Below the pieces are notes generated by a model. That model searched no databases, was not told the origin of the DNA, and was given only the letters and a program-made list of their open reading frames with translations. A stretch of 64,000 nt of DNA, taken from positions 124,001 through 188,000 of the forward strand of contig CANMQO010000009.1 of assembly GCA_947500055.1 (NCBI GenBank), written 5' to 3'. The position numbers and the translations under genes were made by a program. The stretch comes from an uncultured Paracoccaceae bacterium. GTDB lineage: Bacteria > Pseudomonadota > Alphaproteobacteria > Rhodobacterales > Rhodobacteraceae. Shown one piece after another: positions 20,568-30,323 of the stretch. Position 1 is the stretch's first letter. Each line of letters opens with the position of its first letter.

Positions 20568-22018
20568 CAGACAGGCGATCCGGATGAGATATAGGCCGTC
20601 TTCACGATGGTATAGAATTCTGCCGCTGTGCTGCCCTGTTCACGTGGTCCGTAGGAACTGTCGCCGCGTCCGCCAAACGGAACGTGATAGTCTGTGCCCG
20701 CGGTGGGCAGGTTGACCATGACGCAGCCCGATTGCGCGTTGCGCCGGAAATGTGTGGCGCGGGCCAGATTGGTCGTGACGATCCCTGCGGTCAGGCCGAA
20801 ATTGGTGTCATTGACCACATGCAGCGCCTCGTCATAGCCCGAAACGGGGATGACACAGGCCAGCGGCGCGAACATCTCTTCACGGTTGATGCGCATGTCG
20901 TTGTTGGTGCCGACAAACACGCCGGGCGACATGTAGTAACCTTCGGTTGGCATCTCCAACCGCTGACCACCGCAAAGCAGCTCGGCCCCTTCCTTTGCGG
21001 CCAGATCGACATATGCCAGATTTTCGTTCAGCTGCTGTTCGGACACGACGGGCCCCATCTGGGTCCCTTCCTCAAGCGCGTGGCCAACTTTCATCGCCTT
21101 GGCGCCAGCGACCAGTTTTTCGACGAACTGATCATGCACAGATTGATGCACGACAAGGCGGGAAGAGGCGGTACATTTTTGCCCGGACCCGCCAAAAGCG
21201 CCGCCCAAGGCCAGCGTTACAGCCAGATCAAGATCGGCGTCATCCATCACGGCCAATGCGTTCTTTGATCCCATTTCCATCTGCACGCGTGTCAGGTTCT
21301 GGATCGCGCTTGCCGCGATGCCTTTGCCCACGGGAACCGAACCGGTAAAACTGATTGCGTTCACCTTGGGGCTTTCGACCAGTCGCTGCCCGATGGCGCT
21401 GCCTGCGCCCATGACCAGCGAAACCAACCCTTTGGGGATGTCCTGACGGGCGATAATCTCGACCAATGCGACCGCAGAGGCCGGGGTCACATTCGCTGGC
21501 TTCCAGACAACCGCGTTGCCATAGCAAAGCGCGGGCGCGATTTTCCACGATGCAGTTGCGGTGGGGAAGTTCCATGGGGAAATGATCGCAACGGTGCCAA
21601 CCGGTTCGCGGCGCACATCAATTTCGATCCCGTCACGCACGGAATCGGCAGTGTCGCCCATCTGGCGCAGCGTCTCGGCGGCGTAATAGGTGAAGAACTG
21701 GCCAGCGCGGTAAACTTCGCCCTTGCCTTCGGCCAATGGTTTGCCTTCTTCGCGGGCCAGCAAGGTACCCAATTCTTCGGCGCGGCTCATCATTTCGGTG
21801 CCGATGGCCATCAGCACATTGTATTTCCGCTCAATCCCATAGGCCGCCCATTCGGCCTGCGCCCGCTTGGCTTGATCCAGCGTCGCATCCAACTGATCAG
21901 GGGTCGCCTGCGCAAACATACCAATCAGATCGCTCAGATCAGACGGGTTACGGTTTTCGATCTCAGAGCCGCCAGCGACCCATTCACCTGCGATGTAATT
22001 CAGCTTGGCGTTCTGCAT
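20567..22018 (-). CDS. Aldehyde dehydrogenase family protein (alpha-ketoglutarate-semialdehyde DH-like)
   Basis: SPWNFPTA, FTGSVPVGKGIA, MEMGSKNALAVMDDADL, GGSGQKCTASSRL catalytic Cys motif. Confidence 0.93.
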   Translation of the reverse strand: MQNAKLNYIAGEWVAGGSEIENRNPSDLSDLIGMFAQATPDQLDATLDQAKRAQAEWAAYGIERKYNVLMAIGTEMMSRAEELGTLLAREEGKPLAEGKGEVYRAGQFFTYYAAETLRQMGDTADSVRDGIEIDVRREPVGTVAIISPWNFPTATASWKIAPALCYGNAVVWKPANVTPASAVALVEIIARQDIPKGLVSLVMGAGSAIGQRLVESPKVNAISFTGSVPVGKGIAASAIQNLTRVQMEMGSKNALAVMDDADLDLAVTLALGGAFGGSGQKCTASSRLVVHQSVHDQFVEKLVAGAKAMKVGHALEEGTQMGPVVSEQQLNENLAYVDLAAKEGAELLCGGQRLEMPTEGYYMSPGVFVGTNNDMRINREEMFAPLACVIPVSGYDEALHVVNDTNFGLTAGIVTTNLARATHFRRNAQSGCVMVNLPTAGTDYHVPFGGRGDSSYGPREQGSTAAEFYTIVKTAYISSGSPV

Positions 22019-22111
22019 GATGTTTCCCCTCAGTAAGGCAGCAATAGGGCTGCATGGGCGAGGATAATACATCTTCAAGGTTCAGGCACTCAAAATCATA
22101 TGTACATTACT

Positions 22112-23017
22112 TCAGGATTTCTGAATTTCAGACACGCTGGGCAATGCCCCTTTCTGCAACATCACCGTTACCAGTTTCAGGAATTCCCTTGCGGCGGGCA
22201 TCATCACATTCATCGGCTGCGACATCATGTGGACGGTGCGGCGCGCCGTCACGTCAGCCAATGGCAGGAACACAACATCATCCTGCAGCCCGGTAACGGT
22301 CAACCTTGGCAAAACCGTGATCCCGACCCCCTCGCGCACCAAAGCCAAAAGCGATGCGGTATTGCGTACCATTAACCGCGACTCGGCAAGGATCGGTGCA
22401 AAATCAGGATCGGTGATCTGCTCGCACAGCCCGTTGGCGATCAGCACATGATCGGTCATGCTGGCCCAGGTCAATTCGTCCCAGTTATCCGCCAGCGGAT
22501 GATCACGGCGGCAGACAACACCAAACGCATCGCTGAAAAGCTTGGTGCGCTGCATCCCCTCAATCTGGGCCAATGTGCCGATCCCGATATCCGCGCGTTC
22601 GCGCGACAATTCATGTGCAATGGCCGCGGAATCCATATCGCGAATATCGATCTGCACATTGGGGTGTTGCTGGGCAAAGGCCGAGATCGCGCGGGGCAGC
22701 ACAGCGCTTGCCACTGACGGGGTAACCGCCAGACGCAGGTAACCTAGTTCAGAGCGCGACAACCCCTCGATCACGGCAACTGTGTTTTCGAAATGGGTCA
22801 CCTCGCGGCGCGCCTCTTCAAAGATCAGCGCACCAATGGGGGTCAGGCGCGATTTGCGCGCAGTTTCAAACAGCGGGGCACCGATATGATCCTCGAACTG
22901 TTTCAGCATCATCGATACGGCCGATGGGGTTCGGTCCAGCGCGTCAGCGGCATCGGACAAACTGCCGTGACGCGCGACCGTGGTGAAACAGCGGAGCATT
23001 TCAATCTTGATTGCCAT
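22112..23017 (-). CDS. LysR family transcriptional regulator
   Basis: N-terminal wHTH: MLRCFTTVARHGSLSDAADALDRTPSAVSMMLKQFEDHIGAPLFET. Confidence 0.94.
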   Translation of the reverse strand: MAIKIEMLRCFTTVARHGSLSDAADALDRTPSAVSMMLKQFEDHIGAPLFETARKSRLTPIGALIFEEARREVTHFENTVAVIEGLSRSELGYLRLAVTPSVASAVLPRAISAFAQQHPNVQIDIRDMDSAAIAHELSRERADIGIGTLAQIEGMQRTKLFSDAFGVVCRRDHPLADNWDELTWASMTDHVLIANGLCEQITDPDFAPILAESRLMVRNTASLLALVREGVGITVLPRLTVTGLQDDVVFLPLADVTARRTVHMMSQPMNVMMPAAREFLKLVTVMLQKGALPSVSEIQKS

Positions 23018-23144
23018 TTTAAGATTTCCTGAATCAAACTCAATGAAATCATGATTGCCTTAATTTTATCGACATGTCCATAAAGCTGCACGGTGTCAGG
23101 GCGGCAGCCCGAACATCCAGGCAAATAAGGGAATAGGACATCTT

Positions 23145-23486
23145 ATGATCGAACGTATCGAAACCGGGGAACGCTCCTCCAAGATCGTTAAGTATAATGG
23201 CGTGGCTTACCTGACGGGACAGGTGGCGGAAGGGGACACCATTCAGGAACAGGTGCGGATTTGCCTCGAACAGGTCGACGCCCTTCTGGAAAAGGCGGGA
23301 TCATCGCGCGAAAACATGCTGCGGGTCACCATCTGGCTGGCTGACATGCAAGATTTTGCCGGGCTGAACGAGGTCTGGAATGCATGGGTTCCAACAGGTC
23401 ATGCCCCGGCGCGCGCCTGTGGTGAGGCCAAATTGGCCCGCCCGGAACTGAAAGTGGAATTCATCGTCGACGCAGCCTATGGCTGA
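23145..23486 (+). CDS. RidA (YjgF/YER057c/UK114) family protein
   Basis: YNGVAYLTGQVAEG...VWNAWVPTGHAPARACGEAKLARPELKVEFIVDA. Confidence 0.92.
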   Translation: MIERIETGERSSKIVKYNGVAYLTGQVAEGDTIQEQVRICLEQVDALLEKAGSSRENMLRVTIWLADMQDFAGLNEVWNAWVPTGHAPARACGEAKLARPELKVEFIVDAAYG

Positions 23487-23499
23487 TGCCAACTGCGGT

Positions 23500-23524
23500 G
23501 CCCCTTTGCCGGTGGCAGAGGGGC
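23500..23524. terminator. Strong hairpin between convergent genes (no U-tract)
   Basis: GCCCCTTTGCC-GGT-GGCAGAGGGGC, 11-bp stem with one G-T wobble. Confidence 0.45.
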
Positions 23525-23532
23525 GACCGAAA

Positions 23533-24942
23533 TCAGTTGCCGTCGCTTGTCTCTGACACCAAGGCGCCATCGGACCAGATGCCGCTGCTTTCGCGACCAT
23601 CTGCAAATGTCATCGTACCTTCGCCTTCGCGGCGACTGCGGACAAATGTGCCGACATAGACATCACCATTGGAATAGGTGGCGGTGCCTTCGCCATTGAT
23701 TTCACCCTCGACCCAATCACCTGCATAGACAAACCCGTCGGGCATGGTGATTTCACCCTTGCCATCACGCTGGCCATTCTTGAACGTGCCAACATAAACT
23801 GTCCCATCAGCATAGGTCGCGCGGCCCTCACCATTGCGCTGGCCATCGGCCCACTCGCCTTCGTAAACATAACCGTTGGCATAGGTCATCTTGCCCTGCC
23901 CATGGGTCTTGCCGTCCAGAAAGGCCCCTTCGTAAACAAGCCCGTTCACGTAGGTCACAACACCTTCGCCGTTGATCACGCCGTTTTCCCAATTGCCCTC
24001 GTAAACCGAGCCGTCGGGATAAGTGATCTTGCCAGCACCATTGGCAACGTTGTCAGCAAAGGTGCCAACATAGACAGACCCGTCAGGATAGGTGACTTCG
24101 CCACTGCCAGCGATCTGGCCCGCGTCCCATTCACCCACGTAAACATAGCCGTCCGTACCGGTGAATGTACCGGTGCCGTGGCGGCGGTCATTAACAAACC
24201 CGCCTTCGTAAAGATCGCCATTGGCATAGCTGATTTTGCCTTCGCCCTGACGCTTGCCGTCAACCAGCGTGCCTTCATACACATTGCCATTGGCCTGGGT
24301 CAGTACGCCAGAGCCTTCGATCCGGCCATCAACCCATTCGCCCGCATAGGTGATGCCGTCAGTCATTGTCATCGTGCCGGTGCCGTCGCGTTCGCCTGCA
24401 ACAAGTGAGCCTTCATAGACGGACCCATCCGCATAGGTCACTTTGCCTGCGCCTTCCTTGACGCCGTTGATCCAGTTTCCTTCGTAGATATATCCATCAG
24501 GGCTTGTCATGGTGCCGAGGCCATTATGCATGGCGTTGCGGAACGCACCTTCATACACAACGCCATTGGCGTAAGTCATCACACCTTCGCCTGTCATATT
24601 GCCGTCGACCCAGGCGCCTTCATAGGTGCTGCCATCGGTAAATGTGATTCGACCCTGACCCGCAGGCTTGCCCGCTGCAAACTCACCTTCATAGACCGAT
24701 CCGTTCGGAAAACGGGCGGTTCCCTGTCCGCGAATCTCGCCGGCGACCCATTCGCCCGTGTACTCAAAGCCGTTGGGAAGACGATATGTGCCAGTGCCAT
24801 CCTGTTTGCCGTCGACGAAGGTTCCTTCGTAAACGCCACCGTCATCATATTGTTTTGTCTGCACTGTTTGCGCTTGGGCACCCACAGCCAGCCCCACGGT
24901 GAGGCATGCTACCGTCGCGGCCTTGGGTAAATCAAACATGCT
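23533..24942 (-). CDS. Secreted MORN repeat protein
   Basis: Signal peptide (KAATVACLTVGLAVGAQAQ) followed by about 18 tandem 23-aa YxGxx...G.G...NG units. Confidence 0.93.
   Translation of the reverse strand, partial: SMFDLPKAATVACLTVGLAVGAQAQTVQTKQYDDGGVYEGTFVDGKQDGTGTYRLPNGFEYTGEWVAGEIRGQGTARFPNGSVYEGEFAAGKPAGQGRITFTDGSTYEGAWVDGNMTGEGVMTYANGVVYEGAFRNAMHNGLGTMTSPDGYIYEGNWINGVKEGAGKVTYADGSVYEGSLVAGERDGTGTMTMTDGITYAGEWVDGRIEGSGVLTQANGNVYEGTLVDGKRQGEGKISYANGDLYEGGFVNDRRHGTGTFTGTDGYVYVGEWDAGQIAGSGEVTYPDGSVYVGTFADNVANGAGKITYPDGSVYEGNWENGVINGEGVVTYVNGLVYEGAFLDGKTHGQGKMTYANGYVYEGEWADGQRNGEGRATYADGTVYVGTFKNGQRDGKGEITMPDGFVYAGDWVEGEINGEGTATYSNGDVYVGTFVRSRREGEGTMTFADGRESSGIWSDGALVSETSDGN
23590..24831 (-). 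repeat. In-frame tandem 69-bp/23-aa MORN repeats, 18 full units plus one degenerate
   Basis: Unit boundaries counted from the translated sequence (residues 43-456 of ORF 23533..24957). Confidence 0.9.
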
Positions 24943-25097
24943 CATCACTCTCTCCATTCACTCCCTGCTGGCGAAGCCTAGATCAGGGGCATTAAGCTGA
25001 CAACGCTTATCATGGGCGATTGGGCACATCTTCCACCAATCGGCTTTCCACCGCGTTTCATTCTGCTACATGCATTGCAGCGCATTGGGACAAAACT

Positions 25098-26759
25098 ATG
25101 ACAAAAATATTTCGGTTAACCATGGCACAGCTGAACCCCACTGTGGGGGACATTGCCGGGAACGCGGAACAGGCCCGGGCGGCCTGGGCAGAAGGCAAGG
25201 CCGCCGGGGCCGATCTTGTGGCGCTGCCCGAGATGTTCATCACCGGCTACCAGACTCAGGATCTGGTGACCAAACCGGCATTTGTCGCTGATGCCATGTT
25301 GCATATCCGCACGCTTGCGCTGGATTGTGCGGACGGGCCCGCACTGGCCATTGGCGGTCCGATGTTCGAAGAGGACCGGCTGTTCAACTGCTATTTCATC
25401 CTCAAGGACGGCAAGATCACAGCGACCATGCGCAAGCACTTCCTGCCGAACTTCAATGTATTTGATGAGGTCCGCTTGTTCAAAAGCGATGAAATTGCAG
25501 GGCCTTTCAGCATTGATAACGGCATCCGCATCGGTTGCCCGATCTGCGAGGATGCCTGGTATCCGGATGTCTGCGAGGCGATGACCGAAAGCGGGGCAGA
25601 GGTGCTGGTGGTGCCCAATGGCTCGCCCTATTTCCGCGATAAATTCTCGATTCGCATGAACAATATGGTGTCCCGTGTTGTCGAAAATAATGTGCCGCTT
25701 GTATATCTTAACCTGATCGGGGGGCAGGATGATCAGGTGTTTGATGGCGGGTCATTCGTGCTGAACCGGGGTGGCAAGCTGGCCATGCAAATGCCGGTTT
25801 TTGACAGCCAGATCGCCCATGTGGATTTCCAGTTGACCGATGACGGGTGGGAGGCGCTGCCGGGTGACAAGGCGACCCTGCCCGACAGTCTGGAACAGGA
25901 TTACCGGGTCATGGTCGAAGGCTTACGCGATTACATGCGCAAGACCGGGTTCAAAAAGGTGTTACTGGGCCTGTCAGGCGGGATCGACAGTGCAATTGTG
26001 GCGACGATTGCCACCGATGCACTGGGGGCGGAAAACGTCCGCTGTGTGATGCTGCCGTCGGAATACACCTCGCAAGAATCGCTGGATGATGCGGCTGCGG
26101 CTGCCATGGCACTAGGCGTCAAATACGACACCGTCAGCATCGCGGGTCCGCGCGCGGCGGTGACCGAGGCGCTTGCCCCGCTGTTCGGCGATATGCCTGC
26201 CGACCTGACGGAAGAAAACATCCAATCCCGGATCAGGGGTCTTTTGCTGATGGCGCAGTCCAACAAGTTCGGCGAAATGTTGCTTACCACCGGGAACAAG
26301 TCCGAGGTCGCGGTGGGCTACGCCACAATCTACGGCGATATGGCGGGTGGCTATAACCCGATTAAGGATATGTATAAGACCCGCGTCTTCGAATCCTGCC
26401 GTTGGCGCAACGCCAATCACCGGGACTGGATGAAAGGTCCGGCGGGTGAGGTGATCCCCGTGGCGATCATCGACAAACCACCATCTGCCGAACTGCGCCC
26501 GGACCAGAAGGACGAAGACAGCCTGCCGCCTTATGACATCCTTGACGGCATTCTGAAGATGCTGGTCGATGATGAGGCATCGGTCGCTGATTGCGTCGCT
26601 GCAGGCTATGACCGGGATGTGGTCAAAAAGGTCGAGCAGCTGATCTATATCAGCGAATACAAACGGTTTCAGTCCGCCCCCGGCCCGCGCCTGTCGAATC
26701 GGGCCTTCTGGCTTGACCGGCGCTATCCGATTGTGAACAGATGGCGGGATGGCAGCTAA
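25098..26759 (+). CDS. nadE: Glutamine-dependent NAD+ synthetase
   Basis: Nitrilase-type amidotransferase domain (CEDAWYPDVCEAM) plus synthetase SGGIDSAIVATIA. Confidence 0.95.
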   Translation: MTKIFRLTMAQLNPTVGDIAGNAEQARAAWAEGKAAGADLVALPEMFITGYQTQDLVTKPAFVADAMLHIRTLALDCADGPALAIGGPMFEEDRLFNCYFILKDGKITATMRKHFLPNFNVFDEVRLFKSDEIAGPFSIDNGIRIGCPICEDAWYPDVCEAMTESGAEVLVVPNGSPYFRDKFSIRMNNMVSRVVENNVPLVYLNLIGGQDDQVFDGGSFVLNRGGKLAMQMPVFDSQIAHVDFQLTDDGWEALPGDKATLPDSLEQDYRVMVEGLRDYMRKTGFKKVLLGLSGGIDSAIVATIATDALGAENVRCVMLPSEYTSQESLDDAAAAAMALGVKYDTVSIAGPRAAVTEALAPLFGDMPADLTEENIQSRIRGLLLMAQSNKFGEMLLTTGNKSEVAVGYATIYGDMAGGYNPIKDMYKTRVFESCRWRNANHRDWMKGPAGEVIPVAIIDKPPSAELRPDQKDEDSLPPYDILDGILKMLVDDEASVADCVAAGYDRDVVKKVEQLIYISEYKRFQSAPGPRLSNRAFWLDRRYPIVNRWRDGS

Positions 26760-27573
26760 ACCCGACTTCCCGCTTCTGGGTCAACTGGCGCAGGATGCAG
26801 AAAACGCGCGCGGCCCTGCACGGGTGCCCGAAGGCAAGGGTGGCCATGTGTTCGTTGATGGCACATTGCACCGTATCCTTGATCTGAACGCCCCCGTTCA
26901 AGGGCAGGGCGCGTTCTGCTTTTCGGTGAATGAAAAAGAGCTGACCCATCTCTGCGAATTGGTCGATGTGATCTATCTGGGCTTCAAGGGGCTGCGCACC
27001 ACAACGCTTGCGCCGGTCCAGAATATGCCGCGCCTGCGCCGGTTGAACCTCTGGTGGGTGCAAAAGCTGTCCGATTTGTCGCCGCTGGCGACGCTGCCGC
27101 TTGACGTGCTGTCGCTTGACGACATTCGCCATGCAAATGACCTGTCGCCGCTGGGGCGCATGGACTGCCTGAAGGCCCTTCTGATCAGTGGTGGCATGAA
27201 CAGCATACAGAAGATCGATACGCTTGCACCGCTTGCCGCCATGCCCGCGCTACGTGAATTGCAGGTCATGGCCACCGCTGTGACGTCGGACGGTTTGCGC
27301 CCACTGGCCAATTGCACGGCTTTGCAGGACCTGTTGCTGCCCAGCACATTTGAAACGGCGGAATATGCCTATCTGCGTGCGAAACGGCCCGACATTCGCT
27401 GCGCGGAACTGGCGGCCTATCAAAAACTGTCCTACCGGCTGGGTGACAAGGACATTCTGGTCACGGGTAAACGCAAACCGTTTCTGAGCAGCAAGAAAGA
27501 TGGCAAGCGGCTGCAAACCTATCGGCAGCGTTTTGATCAGATGGTTGCGGAGTATAGCCGCGAAGACGGTTGA
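26749..27573 (+). CDS. Leucine-rich-repeat-like protein of unknown function
   Basis: Irregular LRR-like units (LRRLNLWWVQKLSDLSPLATLPLDVLSLDDIRHANDLSPL); overlaps nadE end by 11 bp. Confidence 0.65.
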   Translation: MAAKPDFPLLGQLAQDAENARGPARVPEGKGGHVFVDGTLHRILDLNAPVQGQGAFCFSVNEKELTHLCELVDVIYLGFKGLRTTTLAPVQNMPRLRRLNLWWVQKLSDLSPLATLPLDVLSLDDIRHANDLSPLGRMDCLKALLISGGMNSIQKIDTLAPLAAMPALRELQVMATAVTSDGLRPLANCTALQDLLLPSTFETAEYAYLRAKRPDIRCAELAAYQKLSYRLGDKDILVTGKRKPFLSSKKDGKRLQTYRQRFDQMVAEYSREDG

Positions 27574-27653
27574 ACCATCGCTTCACACAGGGTCGTGATT
27601 TGCGCAAAAGGGTGGTCTTGGGAATAGTTCAGCAAATTTGTACAGGACATTCC

Positions 27654-28463
27654 ATGAGATATCTTATTGCCGTCGCCGCCCTCCTCCTCAGCTTTCAACC
27701 GGCCCAAGCCTGTGGCGTACAGACCGATTGCGCCGTCCCCGGCGGCTTTTACCGGATTGATGTCCCCGAGAGCCGGCCAACCGGCGCCATCCTGTTCGCC
27801 CATGGCTATCGCGGCACGGCCAACGGGACCATGCGTAATCAGCGGTTCCGACGGATGGCGACAGATATGGGGCTGGCTTTTGTCGCCCTCGATGCCGGGC
27901 CGGGCGATGATTGGCAATTGCCCAATGCCCCCGGTGGCAATGCGGGGGATGGTCGCGCCAATTTCAACTATGTGGCCGCCGTGATTGATGATCTGAAATC
28001 CACCTACGGGTTTGATAATGACCGGATCATGATCACCGGGTTTTCCGCTGGCGGCATGCTAGTCTGGAACCTGGCATGCGTGCGGCCTGATCTGGCGGGC
28101 GGCTTTGCCCCTGTCTCGGGCACGTTCTGGATGGAACCGCCCGCGAATTGCGCCACGCCTGCCGCCAGCATCATCCATATGCATGGCGATAGCGACCGGA
28201 CCGTCCCGCTACAGGGTCGGACTATCGCCAACACACGGCAAGGCGATGTGGGCGAGGCGATGACATTCTATCAACAGGTCGGTAGTTTCAGCGAAAGCTA
28301 TGAACGGGCCGGGCCGGGGCTGGATTGTCAGGGGAACCGGAATGCCAGCGGTGACGTGCTGGAGTTTTGCATGTTCGAAGGCGGACATTCCTTCCGGCGT
28401 GCCTTTGTGCGGGATGCGTGGGAACGGTTTATTGACGCTGGGCAAATCGCATCGGATGGTTAA
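27654..28463 (+). CDS. PHB depolymerase/LpqC-like secreted esterase (alpha/beta hydrolase)
   Basis: Signal peptide MRYLIAVAALLLSFQPAQA, GFSAGGMLVWNLAC nucleophile elbow, IHMHGDSDRTVPL. Confidence 0.82.
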   Translation: MRYLIAVAALLLSFQPAQACGVQTDCAVPGGFYRIDVPESRPTGAILFAHGYRGTANGTMRNQRFRRMATDMGLAFVALDAGPGDDWQLPNAPGGNAGDGRANFNYVAAVIDDLKSTYGFDNDRIMITGFSAGGMLVWNLACVRPDLAGGFAPVSGTFWMEPPANCATPAASIIHMHGDSDRTVPLQGRTIANTRQGDVGEAMTFYQQVGSFSESYERAGPGLDCQGNRNASGDVLEFCMFEGGHSFRRAFVRDAWERFIDAGQIASDG

Positions 28464-28472
28464 AGGTCGGGC

Positions 28473-29009
28473 ATGTCAGGCCCGGTTGAGATCAAACAAA
28501 CCAGTAATCGGCGATGCCTTGGGGGTGCCATACTTGCCATTATCGGCTTGCCCCTGACGGGTTTGTGGCTCTGGCTGGGGTTTCCGCCGCGCTTTGATTT
28601 TGGCGATCTGATCTTTCTGCTGGGCGGGCCGGGGATGCTGGGTTCCGGGCTTTGGGCTGCGTTTTGGTGGACGGCACCACGCACACGGCTTGCGATCTCG
28701 GCTGACAGGCTGGTGATCTACCCCGCAAGGGGCGCGACGGAACCGACAATCATAAATTGGGCTGATCTGACCAGCGTTACGCAAACGGGCATGTCCCCAA
28801 ACACCACCCGTTTGCGTTTCGCGGCCACCACGGGTGACGTCGAATTGCCCACTTTCCTGCTAGATCGTGACCCGCGAGAGATCCTGCGGCTGATCACCAT
28901 TCAACTTGAGAACAAGGGCAAATATCTGTCCCAGACAACAAGCCCCGTTCTGGGCGCACCAACCGGCGTCTGGGCGGTAAAAGAGGGCAGACCTTTTGAA
29001 ACAAATTAG
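28473..29009 (+). CDS. Hypothetical membrane protein (two N-terminal TM segments)
   Basis: 178 aa ORF, hydrophobic N-terminal half, coding bias. Confidence 0.6.
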   Translation: MSGPVEIKQTSNRRCLGGAILAIIGLPLTGLWLWLGFPPRFDFGDLIFLLGGPGMLGSGLWAAFWWTAPRTRLAISADRLVIYPARGATEPTIINWADLTSVTQTGMSPNTTRLRFAATTGDVELPTFLLDRDPREILRLITIQLENKGKYLSQTTSPVLGAPTGVWAVKEGRPFETN

Positions 29010-29075
29010 AATCATGTGGTTGATAAGCAGTTAACTCAAAACTGTGTTAGTCTTTCCCAAAAGGGAGGAAGTGCC

Positions 29076-29504
29076 ATGGCAGTTAACAAGACCAAACAGA
29101 CCGACGTGAAAGTCGATGATTTCATCGCCGCTGTGGATCATCCAACGCGCCGGGCCGATGCAGAAACGCTGGACAAGATGTTCCGCCGTGTGACCGGTTG
29201 GCAGCCGCGTATGTGGGGCCCAACCTTGATCGGCTACGGGCAGTATCACTACACTTACAAAAGCGGGCGTGAAGGGGATTTCATGGCCACCGGTTTCAGT
29301 CCGCGCAAGGCCAATCTGGTGTTGTATATCATGCCCGGCTATGCCGATTTCGGGCATATTCTCGACCGGTTGGGCAAGCACAAACTGGGCAAATCCTGCC
29401 TTTACATCAACAAGCTGGCCGATGTGGATATGGATGTGGTCGAAGAGATCGTGCAAGCCGGGTTGGAAGACCTTGGCACCCGCTGGCCGGTGAGCGCGAC
29501 CTAA
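29076..29504 (+). CDS. DUF1801 domain-containing protein
   Basis: MWGPTLIGYGQYHYTYKSGREGDFMATGFSPRKANLVLYIMPGY. Confidence 0.85.
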   Translation: MAVNKTKQTDVKVDDFIAAVDHPTRRADAETLDKMFRRVTGWQPRMWGPTLIGYGQYHYTYKSGREGDFMATGFSPRKANLVLYIMPGYADFGHILDRLGKHKLGKSCLYINKLADVDMDVVEEIVQAGLEDLGTRWPVSAT

Positions 29505-29636
29505 CTTAGAACTTCACGTCGCGGCATTGACCCAAAATGAAATACCTGATCTTCGCGCGGGATGCTGTGAAGGTCTCGAACGAGCCAAAGCGCAAGATGC
29601 TGCGCTATGGATAGACGTCCGCTTGTGCCAGGACGC

Positions 29637-30323
29637 TTAGGCGATTTTTTCTAGCCAGCTCAGAACTTCATTTTCAACCACTAGACCTGACCGAGAGACT
29701 TTGCCCATGAGGATTGCCTCTGCCAGTTCTCGTGCCGCAGAGTGTTTCCCTTCCAAAATAAGGCTTACCGCTTCAGCAGCTCGATACAAAGCAGGGTACT
29801 CCGCCTCCTGAATGAAATCTGAAAACGAGGACTCCGTCGGTAGTTGGTGAGCTATTTCATCTAGCGTGTTAAGTGTTTTGACAGCATTTTCCTCGGCAGA
29901 AAGATCAGCATCTGACCACCGCGCGCTCTTGAACATGGGCACCTCTACACGCGTCACCTTGTCCGCACGGGCATCGAGGTCCCACTTCATGGTCTTTCCG
30001 TAAATGATCTCCCAAGCCAGCGGCTTGAATGCCAACGGTTCAAATTCCACCTCAACCCAAGTCAGCTGGGAGTTTTCTGCAAATTCGAAGAAGCCTACGA
30101 GCAAGTTGTCATCGAACTCCTTCATCAGCAACTGCTGCCTCGGTCGAAACAGCCAGCCACGTGCATCAGCTATTTCGACAAGCGCTTTGGAGGTATCTTT
30201 GCAAAAGCCCGAGCGAGCTGCATAGTCGATAGTGTTGTCGCCCGACCTCACATACCTCAAAACTGGTTCAGGAAAACCGTCACTGGGCACCAAAAGGCTC
30301 CTTTCAAACTCTATTCCGCACAA
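29637..30323 (-). CDS. Hypothetical protein, 228 aa, in low-GC accessory segment
   Basis: Long ORF with atypical (AT-richer) codon use; no family recognised. Confidence 0.6.
   Translation of the reverse strand: MCGIEFERSLLVPSDGFPEPVLRYVRSGDNTIDYAARSGFCKDTSKALVEIADARGWLFRPRQQLLMKEFDDNLLVGFFEFAENSQLTWVEVEFEPLAFKPLAWEIIYGKTMKWDLDARADKVTRVEVPMFKSARWSDADLSAEENAVKTLNTLDEIAHQLPTESSFSDFIQEAEYPALYRAAEAVSLILEGKHSAARELAEAILMGKVSRSGLVVENEVLSWLEKIA

Noticed and set aside
23590-24831. Possible CRISPR or satellite array
   Set aside because: The repeat unit is coding, in frame and divergent at DNA level, and gives a MORN protein; there are no unique spacers or cas genes.
23902-24930. Long plus-strand ORFs (23902-24408, 24526-24930) opposite the MORN gene
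   Set aside because: They mirror the 69-bp MORN repeat on the opposite strand; periodic codon structure keeps the antisense frame open. No start context or protein family.
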